From: Phytohabitans maris
Lineage (GTDB): Bacteria > Actinomycetota > Actinomycetes > Mycobacteriales > Micromonosporaceae
Reading direction: 5' to 3'
DNA: 64,000 nucleotides
Assembly: GCF_031085175.1 (NCBI RefSeq)
Contig: NZ_JAVHUY010000008.1
Span: 62,001-126,000, forward strand
Shown: in pieces, positions 51,580-59,474 of the stretch
Position numbering within the stretch: position 1 is the stretch's first letter
How the letters are laid out: each line of letters starts with the position of its first letter
The notes under the pieces: generated by a model
What the model was told of the DNA's origin: nothing
Seen by the model: only the letters and a program-made list of their open reading frames with translations
The model's database searches: none
Made by a program: the position numbers and the translations under genes

Positions 51580-52443
51580 TCAGCTCGCGTCGAGGATCTT
51601 GCGGAGGGCGACCGCGAAGCCGGCCGGGTCGCCGCCCATGCCGTACTCGGCGGGCAGGTAGGCGCCGTGGTTGCCGGGCACCGTCACGGCGGCGGTGCCG
51701 AGCCGCTCCGCGACCGCCACGCCGCCCCGGTACGCCAGCTCGCCCTCCGACTCCGCGCCGACCGCGACCACGATCCGGGTCGCCGCCGCGGCGAGCGCCG
51801 CGAAGTCCGGCTCGTAGTGCGTGCAGGTGACGATGTTCTGCGCGAGCAGCGGGTCGTCGCGCCGGCCGTCGTCCTCGGCGGGGAGCCCGAAGTCGGCCGC
51901 GCCCGGCCCGGGCCGCTCGGCCTGGTCCGCCGGAACCGGTCCCTTGAGCATGGTGAGCGCGATGAACTTCGCCATCGCCGGCCCGAAACCGTCCCGCTGG
52001 TACGTGTCCCGGATGTCCCGGATCGCGGCGAACGCCGCCGTGCGGTCCGGCAGCAGCGCGGCGGCCGGCGGCTCGTGCGCGACCAGCGTGCGCACCCGCT
52101 CGGGGTGGCGGGCGACCAGCGCCAGCCCGTTGACGGCGCCGCCGCTGCTGCCGAAGACGTCCACCGGCCCGCCGCCGAGCGCGGAGACGACCCGGTGCAG
52201 GTCGTCGGCGTGCTGCTCGGGCGTGGCCTCACCGGCCGCCGAGCGGGGGCTCCGCCCGGTGCCGCGCGGGTCGTAGGTGACCACGGTCCGGTCCGGGAAC
52301 TGCGCGGCCAGCGCGGCGAACCCGCTGGCGTCCATCGGTGACCCGATCAGCAGGAGGGCCGGCTCGGCGCTCTGCGCGGCGTACACGTCGTAGGTGACGG
52401 TGGCGCCGGGCGCGTCGACGGTCCGCGTCTGGGGGTTGGTCAT
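51580..52443 (-). CDS. alpha/beta fold hydrolase
   Basis: A 287-residue hydrolase with the nucleophile elbow VFGSSGGAVNG, an Asp-containing YDPRGTGRSP loop and catalytic His in VPGNHGAYL. The oxyanion region is LLLIGSPMDAS. It has no signal peptide. A LysR regulator gene lies 54 bp upstream on the same strand and may control it. Substrate unknown. Confidence 0.87.
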   Translation of the reverse strand: MTNPQTRTVDAPGATVTYDVYAAQSAEPALLLIGSPMDASGFAALAAQFPDRTVVTYDPRGTGRSPRSAAGEATPEQHADDLHRVVSALGGGPVDVFGSSGGAVNGLALVARHPERVRTLVAHEPPAAALLPDRTAAFAAIRDIRDTYQRDGFGPAMAKFIALTMLKGPVPADQAERPGPGAADFGLPAEDDGRRDDPLLAQNIVTCTHYEPDFAALAAAATRIVVAVGAESEGELAYRGGVAVAERLGTAAVTVPGNHGAYLPAEYGMGGDPAGFAVALRKILDAS

Positions 52444-52497
52444 GATCTCTCCTCCGGTGTGTGCCTGCCCGGGTAAGACGGCCCGGCCCGCCGGAAC

Positions 52498-53427
52498 TCA
52501 TCGGCGGCCGGCCGCCGACGGCGCGCGGGTGGTGCGGAAGGCGCGGGCGGCCGCGCGCAGGTGGGTCAGGAACCGGGCGGCGGTGGGTGGCGCGGTCCGG
52601 CCGGCGGCGGTGGCCGCGAAGACCCGGCGGACCGACTCGTCCTCGGCGCGCAGGCGCAGCAGCGCGATGTCGGCGGGCGTGCCGCGCACCGCGAGGGCCG
52701 GCACGAGCGCGACGCCGAGGCCGGCGGCGACCAGGCCGAGCTTGCCGGTCCACTCGGCGGCGACCAGGTCGATCCGCGGCTGGAAGCCGCTGGGCAGGCT
52801 GGCCCGCAGCAGCGTCTCCTCGGCCGTCGCGGAGCCGACCACGAACGGGTCGTCGGCCAGGTCGGCGAGGCGCACCGTGCGGCGCCGGGCCAGCCGGTGG
52901 TCGCGGGCGACCGCCACCAGCAGCCGCTCGTCGAGGAGGTGGTGCAGGTCGAAACGACCAGGATCGCCCAGGCCCGCCGGGGGCGCGCTCACGACCGCGA
53001 CGTCCGCGTCACCGGCGGTAAGCCTCTCCAGGAGTACGGGCGTGGTGCCCTCGACGAGCGACAGCGCGACATCCGGGTGGGCGTCGCGGAACGCGGCCAG
53101 CGCCCGGGGGACGAGCGCCGCGACGGCGGTCGGGAACGCGCCGACCCGCAGCCGGCCGCCGCCCAGCCCGCGCAGGGCGTCGAGGTCGCGGCGGGCGGCG
53201 GTGAGCCGGTCGAGCACCGCCTCCGCGTGGGGGAGCAGCGCCCGCCCCTCCTCGGTGAGCGCCACGCCGCGCGGCAGCCGGTCGAGGAGCCGGGCGCCCA
53301 CCTCCGCCTCCAGCGCGGCGACCTGCCGGGAGACCGCCGACTGGGTGAAGCGGAGCTGGCGGGCGGCGGTGGTGATCGAGCCGTACCGCGCGACGGTCCG
53401 GAACACCTCCAGCAGCCGGGTCTCCAC
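52498..53427 (-). CDS. LysR family transcriptional regulator
   Basis: A 309-residue protein with a GTG start and an N-terminal HTH (ITTAARQLRFTQSAVSRQVA, ALEAEVGARLLDRLPRGVAL) and a periplasmic-binding-like effector domain from about residue 90 (GRLRVGAFPTAVAALVPRAL). It is divergent from the RidA-like gene and upstream of the hydrolase, so it likely controls one or both. No classic T-N11-A box was found in the 80-bp gap by eye. Confidence 0.9.
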   Translation of the reverse strand: METRLLEVFRTVARYGSITTAARQLRFTQSAVSRQVAALEAEVGARLLDRLPRGVALTEEGRALLPHAEAVLDRLTAARRDLDALRGLGGGRLRVGAFPTAVAALVPRALAAFRDAHPDVALSLVEGTTPVLLERLTAGDADVAVVSAPPAGLGDPGRFDLHHLLDERLLVAVARDHRLARRRTVRLADLADDPFVVGSATAEETLLRASLPSGFQPRIDLVAAEWTGKLGLVAAGLGVALVPALAVRGTPADIALLRLRAEDESVRRVFAATAAGRTAPPTAARFLTHLRAAARAFRTTRAPSAAGRR

Positions 53428-53507
53428 CGCCCCATGCTAGCGACGCATGGCGGCCATGCCGGACATTCGTTGGTCGCATGCCGCCCACGGCCCTAGCCTG
53501 GGCTCCC

Positions 53508-53927
53508 ATGGAGCTGACCCTGGACAACCCGGCGGCGGTGGCCGCGCCGTTCGGCGATCGCTTCGCCCACGTGGCCCGGCTGGACACCGGCGGCGGTGGC
53601 GCGCTGCTGCTGCTCGCCGGCCAGGTCGCGGTCGACGACGCGGGCGCGGTGGTCGCCCCCGGCGACGCCGGCGCGCAGGCGGAGCGGATCTTCGAGATCG
53701 TCGCCGGCGTCCTCGCCGCGCACGGGGCGACGCTCGCCGACGTCGCGCACGTCCGCACGTTCATGACCGACCTGGACGACCTGCCCGCCTACGCCGCGGT
53801 CCGCCGCGCCCTCTTCCCGGCGGCGCCGGCGACCCTCCCGCCGGCGAGCACCACGGTCGAGGTCAGCCGCCTGTTCCTGCCCGGGGCGGTGCTGGAGGTG
53901 GAGGTCACCGCCGTCGTCCGCCCGTAG
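53508..53927 (+). CDS. RidA family protein
   Basis: With the ATG at 53508 the product is 139 residues. Family features: LLLAGQVAVDDAGAVVAPGD, AQAERIFEIVAGVLAAHGAT, HVRTFMTDLDDLPAYAAV, and LPPASTTVEVSRLFLPGAVLEVE. RidA members hydrolyse reactive enamine/imine intermediates. Divergent from the LysR gene and convergent with the LigD-like gene, 6 bp away. Confidence 0.88.
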   Translation: MELTLDNPAAVAAPFGDRFAHVARLDTGGGGALLLLAGQVAVDDAGAVVAPGDAGAQAERIFEIVAGVLAAHGATLADVAHVRTFMTDLDDLPAYAAVRRALFPAAPATLPPASTTVEVSRLFLPGAVLEVEVTAVVRP

Positions 53928-53933
53928 CCGGCG

Positions 53934-55562
53934 TCAGTCGAGGCGGGGCAGCCGCTGCGAGTGGTCCAGCAGGTCGCGGAAGAGGTCGCCCTTCGCCTCG
54001 ATCCGGTCCACTATGGAGCGGATCGTGAACGCGTCGGGGCGCAGGTCGGGGTCGTCGAGCTCGTCCCAGCCGATCGGCGCCGACACCGGTGCCCCGGGCG
54101 CCGGGCGCGGGCTGTACGGCGCGACGAGCGTCTTGTTGACCGCGTTCTGGGTGAAGTCGAGGCGGGCCTTGCCCTTCCGCTCCTTCACCTCCCACTTCCA
54201 GCTGACCAGGTCCGGTACGACCGCGCCGACGGTACGCGACAGCTTCTCCACCCAGGCGCGGGTCGTGGCGAAGTCCGGTCCGCGCCAGCCGCGCTGGGTG
54301 ACCGGTACCCAGATCTGGATGCCGCGCCGCCCGGTGACCTTGGGCCGGGCGAAGGCGCCGACGTGCTCCAGGGCGGTACGGTGCAGGCGGGCGAGGGCGA
54401 GCAGGTCCTCCCAGGTGGTCTCCGCGCCCGGGTCGAGGTCGATCAGCGCCCACGTCGGACGGTCCGGATGGTCCACTGTGGAGGTCCAGGCGTGCCACTC
54501 CAGCGCGCCGAAGTTGGCCGCCCACACCAGCGCCGCCGGCTCGTCCACGACCAGGTACGTCCGCGTCTCGCCCGGGTCGGCGTCCGGGTTGGTCCAGCGC
54601 GGCAGCCAGTCCGGCGCGTGCCGCGGCAGCTCCTTGTGCCAGAAGCCCTTGGCCTGCGCGCCGTTCGGGTAGCGGTGCATGTTGAACGCCCGCCGCCGCA
54701 GGTAGGGCAGCACGGTCGGGGCGATCCGCGCCGCGTACCGCAGGAGCTCCCGCTTGGTGACCGGCTCCTCGCCCGGCAGTCCCGGAAAGAGCACCTTGTC
54801 GAGGTTGGTGACCTTGAGGTCGCGGCCGAAGACGTGCCACACGCCACCCGACCCGCGCAACTCGTCCAGTTCGCGCAGCGCGCCGTCGCCGGCCGGGTCG
54901 GCGGTGGCCTTGAGCGGTACGGCGGCGCGGGCGGCCGGCTGGTCGGAGCGCCACATGCGTTCCGGGTCGGCCTTGACCTCGTCGTTGGTGCGGCCGCTGC
55001 GCACCGAACGCGGGTGCTCCTCCGGATCCCACCCGCCCCGCGCGAACTCGTCCCGCTTGTGCAGCAGCAGCCACCGTTCCCGGTCGCCGTCCTTGCCCGT
55101 GCGGACCAGCACGAAGCGGCCGCGCAGCTTCTCCCCGAACAGGTCCATGTGCAGCTCGCCGCCGGCCAGTGCGCGCCCCGGGTCGTCCACCCCGTCCGCC
55201 GGGCGCCAGGTGCCGGCGTCCCACACGATGACGTCGCCGCCGCCGTACTCGCCGGACGGGATGATCCCCTCGAAGTCGATGTACTCGATCGGGTGGTCCT
55301 CCACGTGGAACGCGGCCCGCCGCGCCTTCGGGTCGAGCGTCGGCCCCTTCGGCACCGCCCAGCTGGCCAGCACGCCGTCGACCTCGAGGCGGAAGTCGTA
55401 GTGCAGCCGCCGCGCCCGGTGCCGCTGCACGACGAAGCGCGGCGCGCCCGCCTCCGGGCGGCCACCGTCGCCGGCGGGCTCGGGCGTGCGCGCGAAGTCA
55501 CGCTTGCGCCGGTACTCGTCGAGGGTCTCCCCGCGCCCCGACCCGCTCCTGGTCGGCGCCAT
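53934..55562 (-). CDS. LigD-like phosphoesterase-polymerase protein, no ligase domain
   Basis: A 542-residue protein in two parts. Residues about 15-160 are the LigD 3'-phosphoesterase domain (FVVQRHRARRLHYDFRLEVD, SWAVPKGP, VEDHPIEYIDFEG). Residues about 235-530 are the LigD primase-polymerase domain (VTNLDKVLFPG, HRYPNGAQAKGFWHKELPRH, ALIDLDPG with its metal-binding Asp pair, VTGRRGIQIWVPV). The ATP-dependent ligase domain is absent, so a separate ligase and Ku would be needed for non-homologous end joining. AAGGAGG stands only one base before the ATG, unusually close. Confidence 0.9.
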   Translation of the reverse strand: MAPTRSGSGRGETLDEYRRKRDFARTPEPAGDGGRPEAGAPRFVVQRHRARRLHYDFRLEVDGVLASWAVPKGPTLDPKARRAAFHVEDHPIEYIDFEGIIPSGEYGGGDVIVWDAGTWRPADGVDDPGRALAGGELHMDLFGEKLRGRFVLVRTGKDGDRERWLLLHKRDEFARGGWDPEEHPRSVRSGRTNDEVKADPERMWRSDQPAARAAVPLKATADPAGDGALRELDELRGSGGVWHVFGRDLKVTNLDKVLFPGLPGEEPVTKRELLRYAARIAPTVLPYLRRRAFNMHRYPNGAQAKGFWHKELPRHAPDWLPRWTNPDADPGETRTYLVVDEPAALVWAANFGALEWHAWTSTVDHPDRPTWALIDLDPGAETTWEDLLALARLHRTALEHVGAFARPKVTGRRGIQIWVPVTQRGWRGPDFATTRAWVEKLSRTVGAVVPDLVSWKWEVKERKGKARLDFTQNAVNKTLVAPYSPRPAPGAPVSAPIGWDELDDPDLRPDAFTIRSIVDRIEAKGDLFRDLLDHSQRLPRLD

Positions 55563-55646
55563 GCCTCCTTCTTACCCGCCCGCGACCGCGCCTACCGCCG
55601 TTCTCCCGGACCGGTATTCCCGCCCGGCCGAGCGTATGGTGGGCGG

Positions 55647-56039
55647 GTGGTCCTTCCCCGCCGACTGGCCAGGGCCAACCGCGTCGTGGGCAACCGGGTG
55701 CTCGGCCCGGTCGCGCGGCACCTGCCGGGCTTCGGCATCGTGGTCCACCGCGGCCGCCGCAGCGGCCGCGCCTACCGCACGCCGGTCAACATCTTCAAGA
55801 CCACCGACGGGTACGTGGTGGCGCTGACCTACGGCCTCGGCGACTGGACCCGCAACGTGCTGGCCGCCGGCGGCTGCACGGTCGAGATCCGCCGCCGCCC
55901 GGTCCACCTGACCGACCCGCGCCTGGTCGACGACCCGACCCGCTCGGCCGTGCCGCTGCCGATCCGTCCCATCCTGGCCGCCCTCGGCGTGACCGAGTTC
56001 CTCCACCTCCGCCCGATCCCGCCCTCGCCAGGGCTGTGA
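55647..56039 (+). CDS. nitroreductase/deazaflavin (F420)-dependent oxidoreductase-like protein
   Basis: A 130-residue protein with a GTG start. VVHRGRRSGRAYRTPVNIFK, TYGLGDWTRNVLAAGGCTVE and the short beta-barrel length match the split-barrel DDN family that uses F420 or flavin. Such enzymes reduce nitro- or unsaturated compounds. It is divergent from the LigD-like gene. Confidence 0.88.
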   Translation: MVLPRRLARANRVVGNRVLGPVARHLPGFGIVVHRGRRSGRAYRTPVNIFKTTDGYVVALTYGLGDWTRNVLAAGGCTVEIRRRPVHLTDPRLVDDPTRSAVPLPIRPILAALGVTEFLHLRPIPPSPGL

Positions 56040-56154
56040 TCGCGTTTCTCCGGACGGGATCTGCCTTTCGGACGTGTGTGCGTCGAGCGAGGTTCGAGCC
56101 GGGCTCGAGCTGACACACCTTGACGCGTGTCGATGGCTGGCGCATTGTCGGAGC

Positions 56155-57297
56155 ATGTCAGGCGTGCGTTCCACCGCGGGTATCCGTCGTCTGCTGCCGG
56201 GTCTGCTGGCCGCCACCCTCCTGCCGGCGGCCGCGTTCGGGGCGCTGGTCGTCGCGGTGCCGGGCGCGGGAGCCAGCCCGCTGCCGGGCGCCGCCGCGCT
56301 GGACACGTCGCCGCCGACCCCGCCGACCCCGCCCACGACGCCGACCACACCGGGCACCTCGCCGTTCCCGCCGGGCGCGCCGGGCAGCCTCACCGCCAGC
56401 GCCGTCACGACCGGGTCGGTGACGCTGACCTGGACCGCCGCGACGCCGGGCTGCTGCGCGGTCACGGCCTACGACATCACGTACACCCAGGCGTTCAACG
56501 ACATCGTCTGGAGCACGCAGGTCGGCAACGTCACCACCGCCACCGTCACGGCGAACATCTCCCGCGCCAAGCAGTACAGCTTCTACGTGTCGGCGCGGGA
56601 CAGCATGGGGCGCCGCTCGCCGGCCTCGAACTCGGTGCAGGTGGTCACGCCGAACACCGACACCGGGCCGGACACCACGCCGCCGAGCCGGCCGGGCGGG
56701 CTGGAGCTGGCCGGCCAGGGGGCCACGACCGCGCAGCTGGCCTGGACCGCCGCGACCGACGACGTGGGCGTCATCGGGTACGACGTCTACAGGTTCGACG
56801 GGCTCTACATCTCGACACTGCTCGCCACCGTGACCGGTACCGGCGCGGGCGTGCCGCTCGGGCCGGGGCGCAACCTGTTCTACGTACGGGCGCGCGACGC
56901 GGCCGGCAACGTGTCGATCGCGACCAACCTGCTGACCGTGCAGGGCGCGACCAACCCGCCGGTGACGCCGGGGCTCTGCCTGGTGACGTACACGAACCAG
57001 GCGCAGTGGAGCGGCGGCTTCGTGGCCGCGGTGACGATCCGCAACACCAGCCCGTCGACGGCGGTGGACGGGTGGACGCTGACCTTCGCGTTCCCGGGCG
57101 ACCAGCGGGTCACCTCCGCATGGGGTACGCGGGCCGTCCAGACCAACGCCGTGGTGACCGCGCAGAACGCGGACTGGAACCGGAGCGTCCCGCCGGGCGG
57201 CAGCGTCAGCTTCGGCATGCAGGGCGCCTGGAGCGTCAGCAACGCCGCGCCGACCGCGTTCGCCCTCAACGGGACCGGCTGCGTGGTCGGGAGCTGA
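56155..57297 (+). CDS. secreted fibronectin type III/CBM2 protein
   Basis: The ATG at 56155 gives 380 residues with a signal peptide (about 1-42). A proline/threonine linker (about 50-70) leads to two fibronectin type III domains (about 75-165 and 180-262; GSVTLTWTAAT, AAQLAWTAATDDVG-like) and a C-terminal cellulose-binding CBM2 domain (about 275-380: QWSGGFVAAVTIRNTS, GWTLTFAFPGDQRVTSAWG, GGSVSFGMQG). There is no catalytic domain, so it acts as a polysaccharide-binding or adhesion protein. It ends one base before the stop of the convergent HTH gene. Confidence 0.9.
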   Translation: MSGVRSTAGIRRLLPGLLAATLLPAAAFGALVVAVPGAGASPLPGAAALDTSPPTPPTPPTTPTTPGTSPFPPGAPGSLTASAVTTGSVTLTWTAATPGCCAVTAYDITYTQAFNDIVWSTQVGNVTTATVTANISRAKQYSFYVSARDSMGRRSPASNSVQVVTPNTDTGPDTTPPSRPGGLELAGQGATTAQLAWTAATDDVGVIGYDVYRFDGLYISTLLATVTGTGAGVPLGPGRNLFYVRARDAAGNVSIATNLLTVQGATNPPVTPGLCLVTYTNQAQWSGGFVAAVTIRNTSPSTAVDGWTLTFAFPGDQRVTSAWGTRAVQTNAVVTAQNADWNRSVPPGGSVSFGMQGAWSVSNAAPTAFALNGTGCVVGS

Positions 57298-57298
57298 C

Positions 57299-57544
57299 CT
57301 ACGGCTGGCGCGCCCCGCGGCGGGCCGGCCGGTGGATCGTGAGCAGGTCGCCGGGCTGGCAGTCGAGCGCCTCGCAGAGCGCGGTGAGCGTGCTGAAGCG
57401 GATCGCGCGGGCCCGCCCGTTCTTGAGGATCGACAGGTTGGCCAGCGTCACCCCGACCTGGGCGGAGAGCTCGGTGAGGCTCATGCCGCGGTCGGCGAGC
57501 AGCTTGTCGAGGTGCACCTCGACGCGGTCCTCCTCGGCCGGCAT
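57299..57544 (-). CDS. small HTH (Xre/Cro-C1) regulator
   Basis: An 81-residue protein that is nearly all helix-turn-helix: LDKLLADRGMSLTELSAQVG, VTLANLSILKNGRARAIRFS, TLTALCEALDCQPGDLL. Its ATG overlaps the stop of the DUF2975 gene as TGATG. The DUF2975-HTH pair is a common unit, and the regulator probably controls its own operon through the TATCG repeats upstream. Confidence 0.9.
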   Translation of the reverse strand: MPAEEDRVEVHLDKLLADRGMSLTELSAQVGVTLANLSILKNGRARAIRFSTLTALCEALDCQPGDLLTIHRPARRGARQP

Positions 57545-58137
57545 CAGATCACGCCGTCCAGCTCGACCCGCATCCGCACGCCCCGCTTGAACACCTCGGC
57601 GATCGCCAGGAACGCGATCCCGACCAGCCACCACCCGCTCCAGAAGAAGCCGCCGACCGGGCCGTCCACGATCGGGGCGGCCAGGGCCCGGTAGGCGAGT
57701 TCCTCGACCACGTCGGCCGCCAGCCCGCCGGCGATCACGGTGAGGCCGAGCAGCCGCAGCAGCCGTACGTTGCCGGCGGTGAACGGGTCGCCGCGCCGGG
57801 CCTCCCGGACGATCCGCACCAGCAGGAAGAGCATCGCGATCACCACGCACTTGGTCGGCAGCGAGGTGGCCATGTGCAGCAGGCTCTGCGTGGCGGTCGG
57901 CTCCTCGACCAGCGCCCGCACCTGGGCGGACGGCTCGACGGAGACGCCGTCCGGCAGCCGGCCGGGACCGGCGAGGCCGCCCGCCTGGCTCAGCGGCACC
58001 CCCACGGTGAACGCCGCGCTGGGCGCCACGGTGACCTGGAACAGGGTCGCCACCGCCGTGAACAGCAGCGCGCCCACCAGGCCGAACCAGAGCAGCCCCA
58101 GCCAGTCCAGCCGCGTCAGGCGTACCTTGATCGGCAT
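57544..58137 (-). CDS. DUF2975 membrane protein
   Basis: A 197-residue membrane protein with about four hydrophobic helices and the DUF2975 pattern LLFLLVRIVREARRGDPFTA, NVRLLRLLGLTVIAGGL. Its function is unknown; the downstream overlapping Xre-type regulator suggests a membrane signal/regulator pair. GGGGG is 7 bases before the ATG. Operator-like TATCG repeats lie 14-45 bp upstream. Confidence 0.87.
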   Translation of the reverse strand: MPIKVRLTRLDWLGLLWFGLVGALLFTAVATLFQVTVAPSAAFTVGVPLSQAGGLAGPGRLPDGVSVEPSAQVRALVEEPTATQSLLHMATSLPTKCVVIAMLFLLVRIVREARRGDPFTAGNVRLLRLLGLTVIAGGLAADVVEELAYRALAAPIVDGPVGGFFWSGWWLVGIAFLAIAEVFKRGVRMRVELDGVI

Positions 58138-58150
58138 CGCGGTGCCCCCT

Positions 58151-58180
58151 TATCGAAAAGCGATACATCGATAGTCGATA
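58151..58180 (-). promoter_or_regulatory. TATCG repeat operator of the DUF2975-HTH operon
   Basis: On the minus strand TATCG occurs three times at 7-8 base spacing (TATCGAC, TATCGATG, TATCGC) and the last forms the dyad TATCG-N5-CGATA with its complement. The region overlaps the likely promoter just upstream of the DUF2975 gene and fits autoregulation by the small HTH protein. Confidence 0.6.
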
Positions 58181-58306
58181 TGAAAGCCGGTGCTGTCAAG
58201 CCCCCCGCGAAGCCGTGCCCGCGCCGCGACTGGACTAGGCTGATCATCGGAGCGCCACGCGTTCCGCCACCCCTCCGCTTGCTCGGCCGCCGGGCGACGG
58301 TGATCC

Positions 58307-58318
58307 GCATACGTATGC
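58307..58318. promoter_or_regulatory. perfect palindrome upstream of the LacI-type gene
   Basis: GCATACGTATGC is a perfect 12-bp palindrome with the central CG typical of LacI-family operators. It ends 17 bp before the ATG of the LacI-type regulator, so autoregulation is plausible. Confidence 0.45.
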
Positions 58319-58335
58319 ACGCCAAGGGGCCGCCG

Positions 58336-59349
58336 ATGACCCGGGTACCCACCAGCAAGGACGTCGCCAAGGCCGCCGGCGTCTCCCAGCCCACGGTGTC
58401 CCGGGCGCTGGCCGGCCACCCGCAGGTGTCGGCCGCCACCCGCGAGCGGGTACGGAAGGCGGCGCTGGAGCTCGGGTACGTGCCGCAGGAGTCCGGCCGG
58501 GTCCTGCGCAGCCGCCGTACCCGCCGGATCGCCGTGGTCTGCGGCCCGGACGACCTGCTCAGCCCGTTCCGCCCGCAGCTGGTCGTGCCGCTGCACCAGG
58601 CGCTGGCCGCGGCCGGGTACCGCACGACGCTGATCGCCGAGAGCGGGGACGCCGCCGTGCTCTCCCAGGTCACCGACGGCTCGGTGGACGGGGTGCTGGT
58701 GACCGCCGCGCGGGCCGGCTCGGCCGTACCCGGGCAGCTGGCCGCCCACGGGGTGCCGCACGTGCTGGTCGACCGGCTCGTACCCGAGGCGGGTCATCCG
58801 ACCTGTGCCGCCGACAACCGGCAGGGAGCCGCGGAGATCGCCACGCTCGTGGCCGGCCTCGGCCACCGGGAGGTCGCGCTGGTGCTCGGCCCGCGCCGGC
58901 TGCGCACCAGCCTCGACCGCGAGGCCGGCTTCCGCAGCGTGCTGGCCGCCGGGCGCGCGGTCCGCACCCGGGTCCTGCGCGGCGGCGTCGACCACGCCGC
59001 CGGGGTGGCCGCCGCCCGGTCCCTGCTCGGCGCCGCCCACCGTCCGACCGCCATCCTCTGCGCCAACGACACGATCGCGCTCGGCGTGCTGCACGAGGCG
59101 CGGCTGCGCGGTGTCGACGTGCCGGGGGAGCTGACCGTGACCGGCTTCGACGACATCCCGATGGCCGGCTGGGAGCCGTACGCGCTGACCACGGTCCGCC
59201 ACGACACCGGGCGGATGGCCGCCGAGGCGGTACGGCTGCTGCTGTCGCAGCTCGGCCCGGACGTGGACGGAGCGGCGCCCGAGTCGGTCGTGCTCCGCGC
59301 CGACCTGGTGCTCCGCCAGACCCACGCTCCGCCGCCTTCGCCCAGTTGA
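58336..59349 (+). CDS. LacI family transcriptional regulator
   Basis: The ATG at 58336 follows AAGGGG by 6 bases and gives 337 residues. The N-terminal HTH is SKDVAKAAGVSQPTVSRALA, with hinge helix residues around GYVPQESGRVLRS. The rest is a periplasmic-binding-like sugar sensor (CANDTIALGVLHEARLRGVDVP, TGFDDIPMAGWEPYALTTV). It precedes a sodium:solute symporter by 125 bp and probably controls it in response to the transported solute. Confidence 0.93.
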   Translation: MTRVPTSKDVAKAAGVSQPTVSRALAGHPQVSAATRERVRKAALELGYVPQESGRVLRSRRTRRIAVVCGPDDLLSPFRPQLVVPLHQALAAAGYRTTLIAESGDAAVLSQVTDGSVDGVLVTAARAGSAVPGQLAAHGVPHVLVDRLVPEAGHPTCAADNRQGAAEIATLVAGLGHREVALVLGPRRLRTSLDREAGFRSVLAAGRAVRTRVLRGGVDHAAGVAAARSLLGAAHRPTAILCANDTIALGVLHEARLRGVDVPGELTVTGFDDIPMAGWEPYALTTVRHDTGRMAAEAVRLLLSQLGPDVDGAAPESVVLRADLVLRQTHAPPPSPS

Positions 59350-59367
59350 CGCCTTCGCCCAGTTGAC
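59334..59367 (+). repeat. 17-bp tandem duplication over the LacI stop codon
   Basis: GCCTTCGCCCAGTTGAC occurs twice head to tail (59334-59350 and 59351-59367). The first copy contains the TGA of the LacI-type gene, so the second copy is a non-coding duplicate of its end. Confidence 0.9.
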
Positions 59368-59474
59368 GAGGACAAACGCCCAAATCCGCCCCGCATGATT
59401 CTTTTTCCTGTTTCGTGGGTACGTGGCCCTCGTTGCGAACGGCCGCCAGCGGCCACGAGCGGAGGAGACGTGCC

